DNA of 10,065 nt from an uncultured Candidatus Saccharibacteria bacterium. Lineage in GTDB: Bacteria; Patescibacteriota; Saccharimonadia; Saccharimonadales; Saccharimonadaceae. The notes beneath the pieces were generated by a model. That model was not told the origin of the DNA. It searched no databases and was given only the letters and a program-made list of their open reading frames with translations. This document shows, one piece after another, positions 6,614-10,065 of this stretch (position 1 is the first letter of the stretch; each line of letters opens with the position of its first letter). Location of the stretch: contig CAMYZY010000019.1 in NCBI GenBank assembly GCA_947304075.1, positions 1 through 10,065 on the forward strand. Reading direction: 5' to 3'. A program made the translations under genes and the position numbers.

Positions 6614-6622
6614 TGCTATAAT
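6614..6622 (+). promoter_or_regulatory. xth promoter, extended -10, predicted leaderless start
   Basis: TGCTATAAT (6614-6622) is a perfect extended -10 in the 38-base gap after smpB. Six bases (AGATAT) lead to the ATG at 6629, so the expected transcription start coincides with the A of the start codon. There is no Shine-Dalgarno sequence. A poor -35-like TTAGAA sits at 6595-6600 with a 16-base spacer. Confidence 0.65.
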
Positions 6623-6628
6623 AGATAT

Positions 6629-7411
6629 ATGAAGATTTATTCTTGGAATGTGAATGGACTTAGGGCGGTTTTAAGAAAAGGGGCTTTAAAAGATTTTATT
6701 GATAAGTATCAGCCGGATATTTTGTGCCTGCAGGAGACAAAGGCAAAACAAGGCCAGGCTGAAATTGATTTGCCTGAATACGAGGAATTATGGAACTCGG
6801 CAGAGCGACCGGGATATGCCGGTACGGCCATCTTTACTAAAATAAAACCGATTTCGGTGCGATATGATTTGCCGACGAATCTAGAGTTTGCTGATAGTTT
6901 TGGCGACCCATTAAATGAAGGGAGGGTGCTGACGGCGGAATTTGATAGGTTTTATTTGGTAAATGTCTACACGCCGAATTCAAAAAATGCTCTGGAGAGA
7001 CTTGGACTACGAGAAAAGAAATGGGATCCTGAGTTTTTGAATTTTTTAAAAGATTTAGAAAAGACGAAGCCGGTAATCGTGTGCGGGGATTTCAATGCGG
7101 CGCACGAAGAGATTGATATTGCGAGACCAAAAACCAATCATCATTCGGCGGGCTTCACTGATGAAGAACGACAGGGAATTACGAATTTGATCCAGGCTGG
7201 GCTCATCGATACTTTTAGGTTTTTGAATCCGGATGCGGTGCGCTATACTTGGTGGTCACATTGGGGTCATGCGCGAGAAAACAATGTGGGTTGGCGAATT
7301 GATTATTTCTTTATCTCAAAAGATTTAGGTAAAAATCTAAAATCGGCGGAAATCTATGAAGATGTGCTGGGCTCGGATCATTGCCCAGTGTCGGTAGATT
7401 TGGAGTTTTGA
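6629..7411 (+). CDS. xth: Exodeoxyribonuclease III / AP endonuclease
   Basis: The 260-residue protein is a complete member of the exonuclease III (EEP) family, which cuts DNA 5' to abasic sites and clears blocked 3' ends during base excision repair. All expected active-site positions are present: Asn7 in SWNVNGLR, Glu36 in LQETK (metal ligand), Tyr114 in VYTPN, Asp154 and Asn156 in GDFNAAHEEID, Asp225 in RIDYFF, and the Asp250-His251 pair in GSDHCPV. TWWSHWGHARENNVGWRIDY (207-226) matches the substrate-contact region of the ExoA/XthA branch. Length is normal. The ATG is the family start and lies six bases after an extended -10. The TGA stop shares one base with the ATG of the next gene (TGATG), implying a two-gene transcript. 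Confidence 0.95.
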   Translation: MKIYSWNVNGLRAVLRKGALKDFIDKYQPDILCLQETKAKQGQAEIDLPEYEELWNSAERPGYAGTAIFTKIKPISVRYDLPTNLEFADSFGDPLNEGRVLTAEFDRFYLVNVYTPNSKNALERLGLREKKWDPEFLNFLKDLEKTKPVIVCGDFNAAHEEIDIARPKTNHHSAGFTDEERQGITNLIQAGLIDTFRFLNPDAVRYTWWSHWGHARENNVGWRIDYFFISKDLGKNLKSAEIYEDVLGSDHCPVSVDLEF

Positions 7412-8193
7412 TGGATTATTTTGAAAAGCTAGATTCAAATCCGTACGAAGATTTAAAGTGGAATGTGCCGGAGAAAAAACAAGGGACCGTGAATATCATC
7501 GGTGGGAATAGTGGGAACTTCCGGACCGAGATTAAAACGGCGGAATTTTTGGCGAATACGTTTCCTTTGCAAGAAGTAAGATTGCTTCTGCCTGAGGCTC
7601 TAAAAGGGAAATTGCCGAATTTGCCAAATTTTGTGTTTTTGCCAGCGACGGACGCTGGGACTTTTGCGGAAAGCCAAACAATAATCGATAGCTTTGAATC
7701 AGCGGATTTTAGCCTTGTACTAGGGGATTTTTCGCGCAATAAGGAAACTGGACGGGCGATAGCAAGCGCGGTCAAAATAGCCGAAAAAATGACGCTTTTA
7801 ACACGCGACGCGGTGGATTTAATTACCGAAAATATGCCAGAGCGAATCATAATGAACGAAAATGTGGTGTTTCTGGCTTCGGTGGCACAACTGCAAAAAC
7901 TATTACGAGCGATATATTATCCAAAAATGCTTCTGTTGTCATCGTCTTTAATGCAAGTGGCGGAAGTGCTACATAAGTTTACTTTAAGCTATCCAGTGGG
8001 AGTAGTAACTTTACATAACGAGCAGATTTTAGTTGCATGTAGTGGCACTGTAAAGGCGGTATCATTAGCGAAAACTGATTACTCGCCGATAAGTTTTTGG
8101 AACGGCGAGATTGCAGGGAGAATTGCGGGGATGAATCTGTATAACCCAAATAAGTTTATAGAAGCGACGGTGGCTGGTATAGAGCTAAGATGA
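7411..8193 (+). CDS. Degenerate NAD(P)H-hydrate dehydratase/ribokinase-fold protein (tentative)
   Basis: This 260-residue protein has no intact enzyme signature, but its order of elements follows the ADP-dependent NAD(P)HX dehydratase (YjeF C-terminal, NnrD) fold. A strand and glycine turn, GTVNIIGGNSGNF (25-37), stands where that family has a GGS loop. LLLPEAL (58-64) follows, then ADFSLVLGDFS (98-108) in place of the GPGLG loop, LLTRDAVDLI (129-138) in place of LDADALNLL, VVFLASVAQLQKLL (152-165) in place of LTPHPGE, and FWNGEIAGRIAGM (229-241) in place of GTGDVLAG. The catalytic Asp of the last motif is replaced (NGE). The fold assignment was judged by eye; if right, the protein is probably inactive or has changed role. 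The ATG at 7411 overlaps the xth stop by one base and is preferred to a TTG at 7381 inside xth. The 3' end overlaps the convergent gene by nine bases. Confidence 0.55.
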   Translation: MDYFEKLDSNPYEDLKWNVPEKKQGTVNIIGGNSGNFRTEIKTAEFLANTFPLQEVRLLLPEALKGKLPNLPNFVFLPATDAGTFAESQTIIDSFESADFSLVLGDFSRNKETGRAIASAVKIAEKMTLLTRDAVDLITENMPERIIMNENVVFLASVAQLQKLLRAIYYPKMLLLSSSLMQVAEVLHKFTLSYPVGVVTLHNEQILVACSGTVKAVSLAKTDYSPISFWNGEIAGRIAGMNLYNPNKFIEATVAGIELR

Positions 8194-8838
8194 TTTGCGG
8201 GATTTTTTGGCTGTGGTGGTGAGCTTTTTTTCGATATCCACCGCATCGCGGGAAACGTGCTTGCGACGCTGACGAAGGAAAAACCAAATGAATACAAAAA
8301 TGGAACAACCAAAAGCAAATAAAACGTATTTAACTGGGTCAGGCCAATTGGTAGCAAATAGAATAAAAGCGTTGATGATACCAAGGCAGATAGTATATAG
8401 ATAGCGACGAGTAAGGACAATTTTTTTGGCGAGCGGGAAATTGCGATTAGTTAAGGAATTTTTGGTGCAATTGTCGGGATGGCCAAATAGTTTACCATAA
8501 AGAATGAATTCTAGTACGCCACAAATAACTGTGTAATAAATAATCACGATAAGCCCAACAATCCAATTGACTTGCAAAGTGCAAAATAGCACTTGGCCGG
8601 CGGCAAGTAGAACATCTGAAACCATATCAAATTGGGCGGCGTATTTGCGATATTTTGGAGTTTTGTCTTTGGGAAATGGCCATTTGCGAGCGCAAGTGCC
8701 ATCAAAAGTATCGGTTAATTCGGCGGTCAAAAAAATGATAAAAGCGTTTTCGGCTGGACTGCCAGTAAAAGAAATTGCTATTAAAATAATACTTAATATT
8801 AATCTCGTTAAGGTAAGTAAATCAGCTAAATATCTCAT
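8185..8838 (-). CDS. CDP-alcohol phosphatidyltransferase family membrane protein
   Basis: Enzymes of this family join a CDP-activated lipid to an alcohol (or the reverse) in the membrane, making phospholipid head groups. The 217-residue protein has about six hydrophobic segments (roughly 10-25, 29-42, 76-90, 92-113, 146-163 and 169-188). The family motif D-x2-D-G-x2-A-R is perfect (Asp43, Asp46, Gly47, Ala50, Arg51), and the second half gives Asp71 and Asp75. The glycine expected four residues before Asp71 is Ala67. The stretch between Arg51 and Ala67 (KWPFPKDKTPKYRK region) is about seven residues longer than usual. A basic tail (189-217) ends the protein. The substrate alcohol cannot be read from the sequence. 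An extended -10 lies six bases before the ATG. The gene follows a glycosyltransferase by 33 bases on the same strand. Confidence 0.82.
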   Translation of the reverse strand: MRYLADLLTLTRLILSIILIAISFTGSPAENAFIIFLTAELTDTFDGTCARKWPFPKDKTPKYRKYAAQFDMVSDVLLAAGQVLFCTLQVNWIVGLIVIIYYTVICGVLEFILYGKLFGHPDNCTKNSLTNRNFPLAKKIVLTRRYLYTICLGIINAFILFATNWPDPVKYVLFAFGCSIFVFIWFFLRQRRKHVSRDAVDIEKKLTTTAKKSRKSS

Positions 8839-8844
8839 AACTAC

Positions 8845-8853
8845 ATTATATCA
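8845..8853 (-). promoter_or_regulatory. Promoter of the phosphatidyltransferase gene, predicted leaderless start
   Basis: On the minus strand TGATATAAT (8853-8845) is a perfect extended -10 in the 33-base gap after the glycosyltransferase gene. Six bases (GTAGTT) separate it from the ATG at 8838, so the predicted transcript begins at the start codon. No Shine-Dalgarno sequence and no clear -35 are seen. Confidence 0.6.
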
Positions 8854-8871
8854 TTTTTAGTTAGCTTAGGA

Positions 8872-10065
8872 CTACCGCTCGCTTGCAAAGATACGTTCGA
8901 GTTGTTTAATTCTTTTTGAAACCAAAACTTCGTCGCGATGAGACAGCATTACTTTGCTCATTTTGGCGATATTTTCGGGATGACAGATTAAATCATTTAA
9001 AGATTCTGCCATTTTCGCCGGAGTTTCATTTTGAGACATCATAAAACTGCCTTTTGGTACAATTTCTTGCATGTCGGGATCACAGAAAAAGACTGGCACG
9101 CCGTAGGCTTCGGCCTCAATTAAAGTCATTCCAAAAGTGTCAAAATTATATGAAACCAAAACATCAAGATGAGAATTTGAAATAGCTTCGCTAAGTTTTA
9201 CAAATGGCACAGTGCCGTGAAATTTAACATTTAGATGATGACGCTCAGCGAACCGACGAGCGCGCCCCATATCATTACCGTCTCCATAAACATCCAGCTG
9301 ATAATTTCCCTTAATCTGAGTAAGGGCTTCTAAAAATGGTAGGATGCGCTTTTCGCCCGAAACGCGTGAATGCCAAATCATCCTGAGTTTTTCGTTTGGA
9401 TCTAGCGTTTTAACTGGGGGGTTTTCGGGAAACTTGGTATCCGGAAAGCCGTTTGGCATGACTTTGGTAGGTTTTGAGACACCATAATGAATGAGTTTTT
9501 TTCTAAAATGTTCGGACGGGGTGAGCACAAAGTCAGCGGAGTTAGCGTGATTTACCATCAAGGTCCACATTTTGGCACTAGCTAGTGTACTGGCTAAATA
9601 ATCGTCGCGTTTAATTTTAATGGGATGGGGCAAATACCAAGAATGAAACCAATTTAGAAACGAAGCGACGATAGTGCGAAAACCAAAGGGAATGAGATTT
9701 GCTTCGCCCACATCTTCGCGGCCGTGCATGACTTGGAAGGTCGGGATGTTTAACTGTTTGCCTAGGCGAAGTCCAGCAATAGAGCAGCCAGATTCATAAT
9801 GAATATAAAAAATGTCAAATTGTTTGATTTCGGGATGAGTTTTGATGAGCCATTTTTCAATAACCCTAGGTCGGCGCGAAACTGGTGTAAGGCCTTTAAA
9901 TAATAATTTGCAGGAAGGAACCGGAAAGATGTTTTGCTTGGCTAGATTGGCTCGCTCTTGGTCGGTCTTGGGATAGCTAGTACTAAAAACATAGACCGTA
10001 TGGCCGTTTGCTTCAAGGGCGGTTTTTTGTGCATTAATGGAACTCACGATGCCACCGGTCAAATC
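8872..10065 (-). CDS. GT4-family glycosyltransferase, 5' end beyond the window
   Basis: This is a GT-B fold glycosyltransferase of family 4, which moves a sugar from an NDP-sugar to a lipid, sugar or protein acceptor. At the window edge the frame reads DLTGGIVSSINAQKTAL, matching the glycine-rich loop that normally lies about 10-20 residues from the N-terminus. The TTG at 10062 is therefore probably internal and the real start lies off the right edge. HGREDVGEA fits the acceptor side. The C-terminal half has WHSRVSGEKRILPFLEAL (donor-binding start), VYGDGNDMGRARRFAE, and the E-x7-E region FDTFGMTLIEAEAYGVPV (near 9100-9150), whose first Glu is Asp here. The pattern resembles lipid glycosyltransferases such as PimA and diacylglycerol glucosyltransferases, and the phosphatidyltransferase neighbour supports a lipid acceptor, but substrate is not proven. 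Stop TAG at 8874-8872. Confidence 0.85.
   Translation of the reverse strand, partial: DLTGGIVSSINAQKTALEANGHTVYVFSTSYPKTDQERANLAKQNIFPVPSCKLLFKGLTPVSRRPRVIEKWLIKTHPEIKQFDIFYIHYESGCSIAGLRLGKQLNIPTFQVMHGREDVGEANLIPFGFRTIVASFLNWFHSWYLPHPIKIKRDDYLASTLASAKMWTLMVNHANSADFVLTPSEHFRKKLIHYGVSKPTKVMPNGFPDTKFPENPPVKTLDPNEKLRMIWHSRVSGEKRILPFLEALTQIKGNYQLDVYGDGNDMGRARRFAERHHLNVKFHGTVPFVKLSEAISNSHLDVLVSYNFDTFGMTLIEAEAYGVPVFFCDPDMQEIVPKGSFMMSQNETPAKMAESLNDLICHPENIAKMSKVMLSHRDEVLVSKRIKQLERIFASER

Noticed and set aside
7381..7411. TTG start at 7381 adding ten residues to the dehydratase-like protein
   Set aside because: It lies inside the coding sequence of xth without a ribosome-binding site; the ATG at 7411 overlapping the xth stop is the more natural start.
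7416..7850. Minus-strand open frame of 144 codons opposite the dehydratase-like gene
   Set aside because: The plus-strand gene overlaps xth in the standard TGATG manner and has a coherent fold pattern; the reverse frame is basic and Ser-rich without motifs.
8567..8860. Plus-strand open frame of 97 codons opposite the phosphatidyltransferase
   Set aside because: The minus strand carries the full CDP-alcohol phosphatidyltransferase motif and a promoter, so this is a shadow.
1..10065. CRISPR array, tRNA, rRNA, insertion sequence, toxin-antitoxin pair or phage genes
   Set aside because: I saw no spaced direct repeats, cloverleaf patterns, terminal inverted repeats with a transposase, or small paired toxin-like genes anywhere in the window.

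Overview
The window reads as a small-genome, AT-leaning bacterium, most likely of the Candidate Phyla Radiation (Patescibacteria) and possibly Saccharibacteria. This rests on compact spacing, overlapping genes, divergent versions of housekeeping proteins, genes that appear to be transcribed without a leader, and TGA used as a normal stop (three genes end in TGA). The phylum is an inference from overall character; no marker gene in the window proves it.

Region 1 (1-267) holds the 3' end of an unidentified upstream gene and then about 215 bases without a clear protein gene. On the minus strand this stretch has a promoter-like sequence, a hairpin and a hairpin followed by a T-run, which together look like a small RNA of about 70 nt. 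On the plus strand it holds an AT-rich terminator-like hairpin and a good promoter for the next gene. Region 2 (268-1782) encodes a six-helix DUF308/HdeD-type membrane protein and a GalU-like nucleotidyltransferase, each with its own promoter. Region 3 (1786-6122) is a tightly overlapping set: a single-pass membrane protein resembling YtxG/DUF948, a YtxH-like protein and the replicative DNA polymerase III alpha subunit (dnaE). Region 4 (6174-8193) has smpB (trans-translation), an exonuclease III-type AP endonuclease, and a protein that looks like a degenerate NAD(P)H-hydrate dehydratase. Region 5, on the minus strand (10065-8185), has a GT4 glycosyltransferase running off the right edge and a CDP-alcohol phosphatidyltransferase, whose 3' end overlaps the convergent plus-strand gene by 9 bases.

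Functionally the window joins DNA replication and repair (dnaE, xth), ribosome rescue (smpB) and envelope or lipid chemistry (GalU-like enzyme supplying an NDP-sugar, GT4 glycosyltransferase, CDP-alcohol phosphatidyltransferase, small membrane proteins). The most consistent unexplained signal is regulatory: an extended -10 motif (TGN-TATAAT) recurs before galU, smpB, xth and the phosphatidyltransferase, and in the last three it lies only 6-7 bases before the ATG, so transcription should start at or next to the start codon. I found no CRISPR array, tRNA, rRNA, insertion sequence or recognisable defence system, and no clearly new multi-gene system.
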